The notes under the pieces: model-generated | Seen by the model: only the letters and a program-made list of their open reading frames with translations | What the model was told of the DNA's origin: nothing | Databases searched by the model: none | Assembly: GCF_014648635.1 (NCBI RefSeq) | Contig: NZ_BMRM01000006.1 | Location: forward strand, 310,001-374,000 | Direction: 5' to 3' | Origin: Streptomyces cinerochromogenes | Lineage (GTDB): Bacteria > Actinomycetota > Actinomycetes > Streptomycetales > Streptomycetaceae | DNA length: 64,000 bases | Translations under genes and position numbers: made by a program | Shown: one piece after another, positions 48,815 to 60,026 of the stretch | Layout: the number at the start of each line of letters is the position of its first letter | Position numbering within the stretch: position 1 is the first letter of the stretch

Positions 48815-50023
48815 TCAGGCCCCGGACAGCACCTCCCGCAGCTGCTCCAGCCCCCAGTCCAGGTCCTCCTCCCCGATCACCAGCGGCGGCGAGATCCGGA
48901 TGGTCGGCCCGTGGGTGTCCTTGACCAGGACCCCGCGGGCCAGCAGCCGCTCGGACACCTCGCGCCCGGTGCCGACCGCCCGCGCGACGTCCACCCCGGC
49001 CCACAGCCCGCGCCCCCGCACCGCCGTCACCCGGCCCGTACCCGGCAGCTCCCCCAGCACCCCGTGCAACCGCTCGCCCAGCCGCGCCGCCCGCTCCTGG
49101 TACTCCCCGGTCCGCAGCATCGCGATCACCTCCAGCGCCACCGCGCAGGCCAGCGGGTTCCCGCCGAACGTCGACCCGTGCTCACCCGGCCGGAACACCC
49201 CGAGCACCGCCGCGCTCGACACCACCGCCGACACCGGCACGATCCCGCCGCCCAGCGCCTTGCCCAGCACGTACACGTCCGGGACGACCCCCTCGTGCTC
49301 GCACGCGAAGGTCCGGCCGGTCCGGCCCAGCCCGGACTGGATCTCGTCGGCCACGAAGAGGACGTTCCGCTCGCGGGTCAGCTCGCGCACCCCGGCCAGA
49401 TAACCGGCCGGCGGCACGATCACCCCGGACTCGCCCTGGATGGGCTCCAGCAGCACCGCCACCGTGTTCTCCGTCAGCGCCGACCGCATCGCCGTCAGGT
49501 CGCCGTACGGCACGATCTCGAACCCCGGGGTGTACGGACCGAAGTCCGCCCGCGCCTCCGGATCCGTCGAGAAACTGATCACCGTCGTCGTACGGCCGTG
49601 GAAGTTGCCGGCCGCCACGACGATCTTCGCCATCTCCGCGGGCACCCCCTTCACCCGGTACCCCCACTTCCGGGCGGTCTTCACCGCGCTCTCCACCGCC
49701 TCCGTGCCCGTGTTCACGGGCAGCACCATCTCCATCCCGCACAGCTCGGCCAGCTCCGTGCAGAAGGCCGCGAACCGGTCGTGGTAGAAGGCGCGGGAGG
49801 TCAGCGTCACCCGCTCCAGCTGCCGCCGGGCCGCCTCGGCCAGCCGCCGGTTGCCGTGCCCGAAGTTCAGCGCCGAGTAGCCGGCCAGCATGTCCAGATA
49901 CCGCCGCCCCGCCACATCCGTCAGCCACGCCCCCTCACCCGTGGCGATCACCACCGGAAGCGGGTGGTAGGTCGGCGCGCAGTGCGCGTCGGCGGCGGCG
50001 ATGAGGTCTTCTGCAGCGGTCAC
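48815..50023 (-). CDS. rocD: Ornithine aminotransferase
   Basis: A 402-residue class III aminotransferase. It has the OAT-type segment PVNTGTEAVESAVKTARKWG, FHGRTTTVISFS, the DEIQSGLGRTG motif with the PLP-interacting Asp, and the PLP Lys in YVLGKALGGG. It converts ornithine and 2-oxoglutarate to glutamate semialdehyde and glutamate. GTG 50023 is chosen because GGGAG lies upstream at the right distance; ATG 50068 lacks one. Confidence 0.9.
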   Translation of the reverse strand: MTAAEDLIAAADAHCAPTYHPLPVVIATGEGAWLTDVAGRRYLDMLAGYSALNFGHGNRRLAEAARRQLERVTLTSRAFYHDRFAAFCTELAELCGMEMVLPVNTGTEAVESAVKTARKWGYRVKGVPAEMAKIVVAAGNFHGRTTTVISFSTDPEARADFGPYTPGFEIVPYGDLTAMRSALTENTVAVLLEPIQGESGVIVPPAGYLAGVRELTRERNVLFVADEIQSGLGRTGRTFACEHEGVVPDVYVLGKALGGGIVPVSAVVSSAAVLGVFRPGEHGSTFGGNPLACAVALEVIAMLRTGEYQERAARLGERLHGVLGELPGTGRVTAVRGRGLWAGVDVARAVGTGREVSERLLARGVLVKDTHGPTIRISPPLVIGEEDLDWGLEQLREVLSGA

Positions 50024-50118
50024 GGCCACTCCCGAGTACGACCGGAAAACGACGGTGAACCCCTTCATATCCTCGCTCGCATGGTGGACGCGGGACCTGC
50101 GCCGTCCGGCGCGCCCGG

Positions 50119-50124
50119 TAATCT
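50119..50124 (+). promoter_or_regulatory. -10 box of the glyA transcript
   Basis: TAATCT fits TANNNT and places transcription start at about 50131, the first base of the riboswitch. No clear -35 element is seen. Confidence 0.5.
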
Positions 50125-50130
50125 GACGTG

Positions 50131-50212
50131 CGGGCCGTGACTGGCGCGCTGGGATGGGACGGACCATCAGGGAGCGGCCCGAGCGGGAAGAGTGCCGTGC
50201 GCCTGGGCCGAA
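50131..50212 (+). promoter_or_regulatory. ZTP (pfl) riboswitch controlling glyA
   Basis: The leader carries the conserved ZTP aptamer order. GGGCCGTGACTGGCG (50132-50146) comes first, then a hairpin GATGG/CCATC (50153-50168), then CAGGGAGCGGCCC closing the first domain with GGGCC. A spacer and the pseudoknot half CCGTGCGCCTGGGC (50195-50208) follow. This riboswitch class senses ZTP/ZMP, the AICAR nucleotide that accumulates when 10-formyl-THF is low, and turns on one-carbon genes. glyA regenerates 5,10-methylene-THF, so the logic fits. The 38 nt between aptamer and start contain the ribosome binding site, suggesting translational control. Confidence 0.9.
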
Positions 50213-50249
50213 CGTGAACGCTGTACGCACACCGTCCGGAGGTCCCCCG

Positions 50250-52818
<2,569 letters not shown>

Positions 52819-52952
52819 GGCGTACGACCGCACGGGTCCGCGCGGGCGGAGCGCTGCACATCACTTCCGCTGCGCCTGCCCACAGGACAGTCATGGCCGT
52901 ACAGTCATAGCCGACGGCTGAGCAGAAAACAGACACGACGACAGGAGACGAC

Positions 52953-53537
52953 GTGGGGACCGTAACGATCGGCGTGTCGATCGCGGTCCCGGAGCCTCAC
53001 GGCAGCCTGCTCCAGGAGCGGCGCGCGGGCTTCGGCGACGCCGCGGCTCACGGCATCCCCACACACGTCACGCTGCTGCCGCCGACCGAGGTGGACGAGG
53101 CCGACCTGCCGGCCGTCGACGCCCACCTCGGCGAGGTCGCCGCGGCGGGCCGCCCGTTCCCGATGCGGCTGTCCGGCACCGGCACCTTCCGGCCCCTGTC
53201 GCCGGTGGTCTACGTGCGGGTCGCCGAGGGCGCCGAGGCCTGCGCCTGGCTCCAGCAGCGGATCCGGGACACCTCCGGGCCTGTGGCGCGCGAGCTGCAG
53301 TTCCCGTACCACCCGCATGTCACCGTCGCCCACGGCATCGAGGACGCGGCGATGGACCGCGCCTTCGAGGAGCTGGCCGGCTTCGAGGCCGAGTGGCCGT
53401 GCACCGGTTTCGCGCTGTACGAGCAGGGCGCCGACGGGGTGTGGCGCAAGCTGCGCGAGTACACGTTCGGCGGATCCGTCGTACCGCCCCAGCCGGGCCA
53501 CGCGAAGGCCGAACGGGGCACCATCGCCCGCCGTTAG
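52953..53537 (+). CDS. 2'-5' RNA ligase-family (2H phosphoesterase) protein
   Basis: A 194-residue 2H-superfamily protein with two H-x-T/S motifs, HVTLL at about residue 38 and HVTVAHG at about 114. These are the catalytic histidines that act on 2',3'-cyclic or 2'-5' phosphodiester RNA ends. GTG 52953 follows CAGGAGACG. It is the neighbour of trpS but separated by 134 bp; the RNA target is unknown. Confidence 0.9.
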   Translation: MGTVTIGVSIAVPEPHGSLLQERRAGFGDAAAHGIPTHVTLLPPTEVDEADLPAVDAHLGEVAAAGRPFPMRLSGTGTFRPLSPVVYVRVAEGAEACAWLQQRIRDTSGPVARELQFPYHPHVTVAHGIEDAAMDRAFEELAGFEAEWPCTGFALYEQGADGVWRKLREYTFGGSVVPPQPGHAKAERGTIARR

Positions 53538-53543
53538 GGCCCC

Positions 53544-54299
53544 TCAGGCCGCCAGCCTCCGGTACACCGCCCGGGGCGCGTGTCGCAGCACCCACATCAC
53601 CAGGCGCAGCGCCCCCGGCACCCACACCGTCTCCGAGCACCGGCGCACCCCCAGTTCGATGGCCGTGGCGACCGCCTCCGGCGTCGTCGTAAGCGGGGTG
53701 CGCGGGCGGCCGGCCGTCCTCCGCGTCCCGACGAAGCCGGGGCGTACGACCATGACGTGCACGCCGGTGCCGTGCAGCGCGTCGCCGAGGCCCTGCGCGA
53801 AGGCGTCGAGGCCGGCCTTGCTGGAGCCGTAGATGAAGTCGGCGCGGCGGGCGCGCTCGGCGGCCGCGGCGGACAGGACGACGAGGGAGCCGTGGCCCTG
53901 GGCCTGGAGGGCGCGGCCGGCGACCAGGCCCGCCGAGACGGCCCCCGTGTAGTTGGTCTGGGCGACCTGGACCGCGCGGACCGGGTCGCGCTCGTCGTGC
54001 GCCTGGTCGCCGGGGATGCCGAAGGCGAGCAGCACCATGTCGACGGGACCCTCGGCGAACACCTTGCCGAGGGCGGTCTCGTGGGACGCGGGATCGAGCG
54101 CGTCGAAGGCGACGGTGTGGACGTCCGCGCCGAGCGCCCGCAGGCTCCCGGCGGCGTTCTCCAGCGCGAGGGAGGGGCGGCCCGCCAGCCACACCGTGCG
54201 GGTGCGGCGGGCGATCAGGCGGCGCGCGGTGGCCAGCGCGATCTCGGACGTGCCGCCGAGGACGAGCAGGGACTGGGGCAGTTCGGTGGCATCCTTCAT
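53544..54299 (-). CDS. DprE2-like short-chain dehydrogenase/reductase
   Basis: A 251-residue SDR. The nucleotide-binding motif GGTSEIA replaces the classical TGxxxGxG, as in decaprenyl-phosphoryl-2-keto-arabinose reductase (DprE2). The catalytic Tyr and Lys are in YGSSKAGLDAFAQGL. The C-terminal helix is hydrophobic. In mycobacteria DprE2 works with DprE1 to make arabinan precursors; no DprE1 is present nearby, so the substrate here is open. ATG 54299 has a TACGGT -10 box 7 nt upstream and no Shine-Dalgarno, suggesting leaderless expression. Confidence 0.85.
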   Translation of the reverse strand: MKDATELPQSLLVLGGTSEIALATARRLIARRTRTVWLAGRPSLALENAAGSLRALGADVHTVAFDALDPASHETALGKVFAEGPVDMVLLAFGIPGDQAHDERDPVRAVQVAQTNYTGAVSAGLVAGRALQAQGHGSLVVLSAAAAERARRADFIYGSSKAGLDAFAQGLGDALHGTGVHVMVVRPGFVGTRRTAGRPRTPLTTTPEAVATAIELGVRRCSETVWVPGALRLVMWVLRHAPRAVYRRLAA

Positions 54300-54384
54300 G
54301 ACAGTTGACCGTATCGCCCTCATATGACCGTTTGGGCGAAGAAACGCGGTGTTGGCGTTCCCGCACAGCGGGCAGAGACGGACC

Positions 54385-55293
54385 ATGGACTGGCTGAAGA
54401 AGCTGCCCGGCATCGGGCCGATCGTCACCCGGCTGACCGCCACCCACGCGTGGCGGTCCTACGAGCGGCTGGACCGGGTGAAGTGGACCCGGCTGGCCGC
54501 CGCCATGACGTTCGTCAGCTTCGTCGCGCTGTTCCCGCTGCTGACCGTGGCCGCCGCGATCACCGCCGCCACGCTCAGCCCGGCCAGCCAGAAGACCGTG
54601 GAGCAGCGGATCGCCGACCAGTTCCCGGGCCTGGGCGACCAGCTGGACCTCACCTCCCTGGTGCAGAACGCGGGCACCGTCGGGATCATCGCGGGCGCCG
54701 TGCTGCTGTTCACCGGCATCGGCTGGGTCGGCCAGGTCCGGGACTGCCTGCGCGCGGTGTGGGAGCTGCCCGACCGCGAGGAGAACCCGCTCCTCGCCAA
54801 GGCCAAGGACGCCGGCATCCTGCTCGGCCTCGGCGGTGCCCTGCTGGTCACCCTCGCCGCGTCCGCCCTCGCCTCCGCCGCCGTCGGCTGGCTGTCCGGG
54901 CGGATCGGCCTCGAGGAGCACGGCTGGGGCAGCGCGCTGCTGACGGTCGCCGCGTTCGCCGTCGCGGTCCTCGCCGACTTCCTGGTCCTGCTCTACGCCC
55001 TGACCCTGCTGCCCGGGGTCGAGCCGTCGCGCCGCCGCCTGCTGGTCGCCGCCCTGCTCGGCGCGGTCGGTTTCGAACTGCTGAAACTGCTGCTCAGCGG
55101 CTACGTCCAGGGAGTCGCCGCGAAGAGCATGTACGGCGCGTTCGGGGTGCCCGTGGCGCTGCTGCTGTGGATCAACTTCACCTGCAAACTGGTCCTGTTC
55201 TGCGCCTCCTGGACGGCGACGGGCAGCAAGGAGGAGGAGATCAGGGGCGCGTCCGACGGCGCATCAGATCCGGCAGCGGCCACCGGCGGTTGA
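54385..55293 (+). CDS. YihY/BrkB-family membrane protein
   Basis: A 302-residue protein with six to seven membrane helices and the family segment RLAAAMTFVSFVALFPLLTVAAAITA at about 35-60, then GIGWVGQVRDCLRAVWELP and YGAFGVPVALLLWINFTCKLVLFCAS. YihY/BrkB proteins are envelope proteins of uncertain role. The 3' end overlaps the convergent D,D-carboxypeptidase gene by 53 bp. Confidence 0.88.
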   Translation: MDWLKKLPGIGPIVTRLTATHAWRSYERLDRVKWTRLAAAMTFVSFVALFPLLTVAAAITAATLSPASQKTVEQRIADQFPGLGDQLDLTSLVQNAGTVGIIAGAVLLFTGIGWVGQVRDCLRAVWELPDREENPLLAKAKDAGILLGLGGALLVTLAASALASAAVGWLSGRIGLEEHGWGSALLTVAAFAVAVLADFLVLLYALTLLPGVEPSRRRLLVAALLGAVGFELLKLLLSGYVQGVAAKSMYGAFGVPVALLLWINFTCKLVLFCASWTATGSKEEEIRGASDGASDPAAATGG

Positions 55294-56497
55294 CCAGGAA
55301 GGCCCCGCCGCCGAGCAGCACCAGCAGCCCGCCCGCGACGGCCAGGGCGATCCCGGCGCCGCCGGCGCCGGACCCGGCGGAGGCGCTCGCCGCCGCCTTC
55401 CCGCCCGACCCGCCGCCCTCCGTCTGCCCGGCGTGCGCCGAGGCGGAGGCGCCGGGCTGCGCGGTGCCCGGCGCGGCGCTCTTCGGCGGCACCAGCTCAC
55501 CCACCGGGCTGACCTTGCCGGCCGCCTGGAAACCCCAGTCGAACAGCTTCGCGGTCTCCTTGTAGACCTCGTTGTGCTCGTGCTTCTGCGGGTTCATCAC
55601 CGTGACCAGCAGCACCCTGCCGCCCCGCTCGGCGACCCCGGTGAAAGTGGCGCCCGCGTTCGTGGTGTTGCCGTTCTTCACGCCCGCGATGCCCTGGTAG
55701 ACGGGGACGTCGCTGTCGCCGCTCAGCAGCCGGTTGGTGTTCCTGATCTCGCCGGAGCCGAACCTCGCGCTGACGGTCGAGCAGTAGTCCCGGAAGTCCT
55801 TCTTCTGCAGACCGGAACGGGCGAACAGCGTCAGGTCGTACGCCGACGACACCTGGCCCGGTGCGTCGTAGCCGTCCGGCGAGACCACCTGCGTGTCCCC
55901 CGCCTGGAGTTCCTCGGCGTGGTCCTGCATGTCCCGGACGGTCTGCTGGACACCGCCGTTCATCGCGGACAGCACGTGCACCGCGTCGTTGCCCGAGCGC
56001 AGGAACACCCCGAGCCACAGGTCGTGGACGGAGTAGGTGCTGCCCTCCTTTATCCCGACCAGGCTGGAGCCGGCGCCCACGCCCTTGAGGTCCGAGGACA
56101 CCACCTTGTGCCGGGTGTCCTTCGGGAAGCGGGGCAGCACGGTGTCCGCGAACAGCATCTTCAGTGTGCTCGCCGGAGGCAGCGGCCAGTGCGCGTTGTG
56201 CGCCGCGAGGACCTCGCCCGACTCGGCGTCGGAGACGATCCAGGAGCGGGCGGTGAGGTCCTTCGGCAGCACGGGGACACCGGGCGCCAGGTCGACCTGC
56301 GTGCCCGGCATCCCGAGCCGGGCGCCGCCCACGGTGGACATCCGGGCCGGGGGCGTGGCCGTCGGGCCGGCCGGGGCGGTCGGGCCGGCCGAGGGGGGCG
56401 GCGCGGCGAGCGCGGCGGGCGCGGTGACGGACAGGGACAGCAGGGCGGCGGAGGTGACCAGCAGGGCTCGCCGGCCGGTCGTCTTCGGTGCGGGCAC
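55241..56497 (-). CDS. D-alanyl-D-alanine carboxypeptidase (PBP5/DacC type)
   Basis: A 418-residue secreted penicillin-binding protein. The signal peptide (ALLVTSAALLSLSVTAPAAL) precedes a Pro-rich stretch, then the SxxK serine in PPASTLKM, SxN as SGND, and KNG (variant of KTG) in GVKNGNT. It trims pentapeptides in peptidoglycan. A C-terminal TM helix (IALAVAGGLLVLLGGGAFLV) and basic tail anchor it. GTG 56497 is chosen because TACGTT lies 7 nt upstream (leaderless) and the signal peptide starts here; longer upstream frames overlap the divergent gene. Confidence 0.88.
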   Translation of the reverse strand: MPAPKTTGRRALLVTSAALLSLSVTAPAALAAPPPSAGPTAPAGPTATPPARMSTVGGARLGMPGTQVDLAPGVPVLPKDLTARSWIVSDAESGEVLAAHNAHWPLPPASTLKMLFADTVLPRFPKDTRHKVVSSDLKGVGAGSSLVGIKEGSTYSVHDLWLGVFLRSGNDAVHVLSAMNGGVQQTVRDMQDHAEELQAGDTQVVSPDGYDAPGQVSSAYDLTLFARSGLQKKDFRDYCSTVSARFGSGEIRNTNRLLSGDSDVPVYQGIAGVKNGNTTNAGATFTGVAERGGRVLLVTVMNPQKHEHNEVYKETAKLFDWGFQAAGKVSPVGELVPPKSAAPGTAQPGASASAHAGQTEGGGSGGKAAASASAGSGAGGAGIALAVAGGLLVLLGGGAFLVNRRWPLPDLMRRRTRP

Positions 56498-56588
56498 GGT
56501 CGAGAACGTACCCGCGCCGGACCGCGAAGTCCCGTTTCCGGCCCCACCCCCGACACGGGCCCGGACCCCGGACGGCGATACTGGACGC

Positions 56589-56828
56589 ATGAAGCTCAGC
56601 CGCCCCATCTCCTGGTTCCTGCTCGCCTTCGGGGTGTGGAGCTGGATCATCTGGATCACTTTCATCAAGAACCTGGCCAAGGACAGCAGCGGGCTCGCCT
56701 TCGACGACGGTCACCCGACCGCCTACTTCTGGGTGCACCTGCTGCTGGCCGTCGTTTCCTTCGTATTGGGGACGGTCATCGGGGTCATCGGGTTGCGCGG
56801 GCTGCGCGCACTGCGCCGGAAGTCATAG
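56589..56828 (+). CDS. SCO4848-family small membrane protein
   Basis: A 79-residue protein with two membrane helices (WFLLAFGVWSWIIWITFI and AYFWVHLLLAVVSFVLGTVIGVIG). It matches the SCO4848 family, conserved in this chromosomal place. Function is unknown. It is divergent from the D,D-carboxypeptidase gene. Confidence 0.88.
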   Translation: MKLSRPISWFLLAFGVWSWIIWITFIKNLAKDSSGLAFDDGHPTAYFWVHLLLAVVSFVLGTVIGVIGLRGLRALRRKS

Positions 56829-57004
56829 CGGGGGACCGGTCCGGGCGGGACGTGACGGTGATCGAACCGTCCGTCACCCGCGCGTGACCGGGACCGTACC
56901 CACCGTTCTTCCACAACGGGGAAGAAAGCCCTTCCGCACCAGGAAACCCGTGTGGTTAGGTGAGCCGCGTCACTCAAGGGGAAGTGACTGGGGAGGGCGT
57001 CACC

Positions 57005-58564
57005 ATGCGATCTGTTCGCATGCGGGTTCTCGTGGCACTGCTCGTGCTCGCCGTCGTGGGGATCGGCGGCTGGCAGCTGCTGCCGTCGCAGGGGAACAAG
57101 AACCGGACCATCACCGTCGGCACGACGGACGCGGTCACCGCACTCGACCCGGCCGGTGCCTACGACGCCGGATCCTGGGCGCTGTTCAGCAATGTGTTCC
57201 AGTCGCTGCTGACCTTCGAGCCCGGCGGGGTCGAACCGGTCCCGGACGCGGCGCAGAGCTGCGCCTTCGAGGGCACCGGGCTGAAGACGTACCGGTGCAC
57301 CCTGCGCTCGGGGATCACCTTCCCGAGCGGGCGCGCCATGACCGCCGAGGACGTGAAGTACTCCTTCGAGCGGGTCAGGGCGATCAACTCCAAGGTCGGC
57401 CCGGCGTCCCTGTTCGGCACGCTCGCCTCGGTGACCGCCGACGACGCGCACACCGTCACCTTCCACCTCTCCTCCTCGGACGCCACCTTCCCGCTGAAGG
57501 CCGCCACCGGCGCCGGTTCCATCGTGGACAGGGAGAAGTACCCGGCCGACGCCCTGCGCACGGACGGTGCCGTCGACGGCACCGGGCCGTACACGCTGAC
57601 GGCGTACACGAAGGACCGGAAGGCCGAGCTGGCCCCCAACAAGCACTACACGGGCTCCCTGAGCGGCACCGGCCGCCCGGTCGAGCTGCGCTACTACGCC
57701 GACTCCGCCAAGCTCGACCAGGCCTGGCGGGCCCACCGGATCGACGTCGCCACCCGGACCCTGCCGCCGCACGTGCTCGCCGGGCTGAACCCGAGCGACC
57801 CCGGGCAGCGGGTCACCGAGTCCGACAGCGCCGAGACCCGCAACCTCTACCTCAACACCCGCTCCCGCTCCCCGTTGCACGACCCCCGGGTGCGCCGGGC
57901 GATGGCCTGGCTGGTCGACCGCGAGCGGCTGGCCGCGACGGTCTACGAGGGCACGGTCGACCCGCTCTACTCGCTGATCCCGACCGGTATCACCGGCCAC
58001 ACCACGTCGTTCTTCGACGACTACCCCACCCGCAGCACGCGCAAGGCCCGGGAACTGCTCACCGAGGCCGGGGTGAGCCTGCCGGTGCGTTTCACCCTGG
58101 GGTACGGCGCCGGCCGGGGCGAGGGCGCCGAGGAGGCCGCCGAGCTGAAGCGGCAGCTGGAGGCGGGCGGTCTGTTCGAGGTGGACGTCAGGGGATACGA
58201 GTGGACCGACTTCCAGAAGCGCTGGTCCGCCGGGACGATGGACGCGTGGGCGGTCGGCTGGGTGGCCGACTATCCCGACCCGGACACCTTCGGCGCCGCG
58301 CTCGTCGGCACCGGCTCCACCATGAACACCGGGTACAGCAACAAGCTGGTCGACCATCTCGTCCTGGACAGCCAGCAGTTCGCCGACCGCGGCCGGGCCG
58401 CGAAGGACTTCAAGGACATCCAGGCGGCCGTGACCGAGGACGTCCCGCTGATCCCGCTGTGGCAGCGCAAGGAGTACGTGGTGAGCACGGAGGACGTGGG
58501 CGGCGGCCAGTACCTGACGGACGGCACGGGGGTGTTCCGGTTGTGGCGGCTGGACTGGATCTGA
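57005..58564 (+). CDS. Peptide/nickel-type ABC substrate-binding protein (SBP_bac_5), membrane-anchored
   Basis: A 519-residue oligopeptide-binding-type protein: GTTDAVTALDPAGAYD at the start of the mature part, FEGTGLKTYRCTLRSGITFPSGRAMTAEDVKYSF, then VRRAMAWLVDRERLAATVYEG, and the family C-terminus EDVPLIPLWQRKEYVV. The N-terminus is a hydrophobic helix (VLVALLVLAVVGIGGW) with no lipobox Cys, so it is probably anchored by that helix rather than by lipid. No permease or ATPase gene follows, so it is an orphan. ATG 57005 follows GGGAGGG. Confidence 0.9.
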   Translation: MRSVRMRVLVALLVLAVVGIGGWQLLPSQGNKNRTITVGTTDAVTALDPAGAYDAGSWALFSNVFQSLLTFEPGGVEPVPDAAQSCAFEGTGLKTYRCTLRSGITFPSGRAMTAEDVKYSFERVRAINSKVGPASLFGTLASVTADDAHTVTFHLSSSDATFPLKAATGAGSIVDREKYPADALRTDGAVDGTGPYTLTAYTKDRKAELAPNKHYTGSLSGTGRPVELRYYADSAKLDQAWRAHRIDVATRTLPPHVLAGLNPSDPGQRVTESDSAETRNLYLNTRSRSPLHDPRVRRAMAWLVDRERLAATVYEGTVDPLYSLIPTGITGHTTSFFDDYPTRSTRKARELLTEAGVSLPVRFTLGYGAGRGEGAEEAAELKRQLEAGGLFEVDVRGYEWTDFQKRWSAGTMDAWAVGWVADYPDPDTFGAALVGTGSTMNTGYSNKLVDHLVLDSQQFADRGRAAKDFKDIQAAVTEDVPLIPLWQRKEYVVSTEDVGGGQYLTDGTGVFRLWRLDWI

Positions 58565-59182
58565 TCAGTCGGCCTTCTTCTGCCCGGCCTTGATGATCTG
58601 CTCGACGTCCAGGGTGACCTCGGCGCCGATGGAGTCGGGCAGCGTGACGGTCTCCCCGGGAGCGTGGACACGGTGGTTCGTGTACTCGCTCCCTTCGGGT
58701 TCGGTGAGCATGTGGAGACGCTGGTGCTTGCGGTCGACCACGAGGTAGACGGGCACCTTCGCCTCGGCGTACGCCCCGACCTTGGTCTTCAGGTCGTCCC
58801 GCCAGTTGCCGGAGGTGACCTCCAGGACGAGGCGGAAGCAGACCGGGTCGTAGGCGTTGTTCTCGATGAAGTGGTCGTCGATGTCAGCGTCTACGACGAC
58901 CAGGTCGGGGATGCAGTAGTCCTCGGCCCCGGTAGGGAGCTTGATCGCGACGCTCTGGAGGACCTCGGTCTCCGCACCGTGCAGTCCGGCGGCGAGGAAG
59001 GGAATCATGAGATCGGTCAGAACGCGGGCGTGGGGGGCATCCGGTGAAGGGGTCACGAGGAGGTGGCCTCCGATGATCTCGACGCGGTAGCCCGGATGGC
59101 GCTCCATGATCTCGTCGGCGATGGCCGTCAGGGAGAACGGCTCGTCGGCGTCGAAGGGCTGCTCGACGGATGCAGCGGACAT
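58565..59182 (-). CDS. Uma2-family (DUF820) endonuclease-like protein
   Basis: A 205-residue PD-(D/E)xK superfamily protein: PDLVVVDADI supplies the first Asp and LVLEVTSGNWRDDLKTKV the Glu and Lys. It also has the family EIIGGHLLVTPSPDAPHARV. Uma2 proteins are abundant in Streptomyces and cyanobacteria, with unproved nuclease or mobility roles. Its stop is adjacent to that of the binding protein gene. ATG 59182 follows GGAGG. Confidence 0.92.
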   Translation of the reverse strand: MSAASVEQPFDADEPFSLTAIADEIMERHPGYRVEIIGGHLLVTPSPDAPHARVLTDLMIPFLAAGLHGAETEVLQSVAIKLPTGAEDYCIPDLVVVDADIDDHFIENNAYDPVCFRLVLEVTSGNWRDDLKTKVGAYAEAKVPVYLVVDRKHQRLHMLTEPEGSEYTNHRVHAPGETVTLPDSIGAEVTLDVEQIIKAGQKKAD

Positions 59183-59274
59183 CGCGTGCCTCCTAGGGGC
59201 TGGTGTCGAGAGAGCATCATCGTAGGCAGCCGGAACCCCAGGTGTCCCGTTCCCGCGCCTTCACCCGAAAGTGA

Positions 59275-60015
59275 TCACTCCTGCCGTTTGCGCCCCGGAT
59301 CAGGCAGCACCCGCGTCATGCCCGGCAGGAAGTCCGTGAACAGCTCGTGCACCTCCAGCACCAGCGGCCGCAGCACCCGGAACCGGGCCAGGGAGACGCC
59401 CCGGGCGGTCAGCCGGGCGCCCCGCCGGGCCAGCCGGTAGCTGCGCTCGCGCCCCTCCGTGCGGTCGAAGATCCAGTACAGGACCAGGCCCATCTGGGAG
59501 AGCCACATCAGCTCGGGGAGGACCTCCCGCAGCTCGGGGGCCACCTTGGACCTGGAGCCGGCCAGTACCTCGCGGTGGACGCTGATGGCCTGCTCGCGGG
59601 CGTGCTCGCTCTCGGGCGAGAAGGGGCTGAGCGGGCTGTCGGGGTCGGCGGCGTTCTTGAAGAACTGGACGGCGAACTCGTGGTACGGCCGGGCGATGTC
59701 CAGCCAGGCGGTCAGGACGCCGGCGAGCCGTGCCTCCAGGTCCGTCTCCCGCTCCAGGACCTCCCGGACCGCCGCCTGGTGCTCGGCGGCGATCCGGTCG
59801 TAGAAGCCCTGGATCAGGTGTTCCTTGCCCTCGAAGTAGTAGTAGGCGTTGCCGACGGAGACCCCCGCCTCCTTGGCGATGGCCCGCATGGTCGTCTTGT
59901 CGTACCCGCGCTCCTGGAACAACCGCATGGCGGTCTCCAGGATCAGCGCACGGGTCTGCTCGGACTTGCTGCTCTGGGGGCCGGCCGCCTCGGGGCCGTC
60001 GTTCTTCGCGGGCAC
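59275..60015 (-). CDS. TetR-family transcriptional regulator
   Basis: A 246-residue TetR protein. The helix-turn-helix is in residues 20-65 (ALILETAMRLFQERGYDKTTM, AGVSVGNAYYYFEGKEHLI). The C-terminal domain has the TetR-type helices WLDIARPYHEFAVQFF and LMWLSQMGLVLYWIFDRTEG. It starts with GTG 11 nt after the DCC gene stop, so it is likely the third gene of that operon. It is the best candidate to bind the twin palindromes upstream of the operon. Confidence 0.92.
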   Translation of the reverse strand: MPAKNDGPEAAGPQSSKSEQTRALILETAMRLFQERGYDKTTMRAIAKEAGVSVGNAYYYFEGKEHLIQGFYDRIAAEHQAAVREVLERETDLEARLAGVLTAWLDIARPYHEFAVQFFKNAADPDSPLSPFSPESEHAREQAISVHREVLAGSRSKVAPELREVLPELMWLSQMGLVLYWIFDRTEGRERSYRLARRGARLTARGVSLARFRVLRPLVLEVHELFTDFLPGMTRVLPDPGRKRQE

Positions 60016-60026
60016 GGTAGAAGAGC

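Noticed and set aside
50024..50068. Longer rocD product from ATG 50068
   Set aside because: No ribosome binding site, and the added residues are not typical of ornithine aminotransferases.
56498..56680. Longer D,D-carboxypeptidase from 56590 or 56680
   Set aside because: It would overlap the divergent SCO4848-type gene and bury the signal peptide inside the protein.
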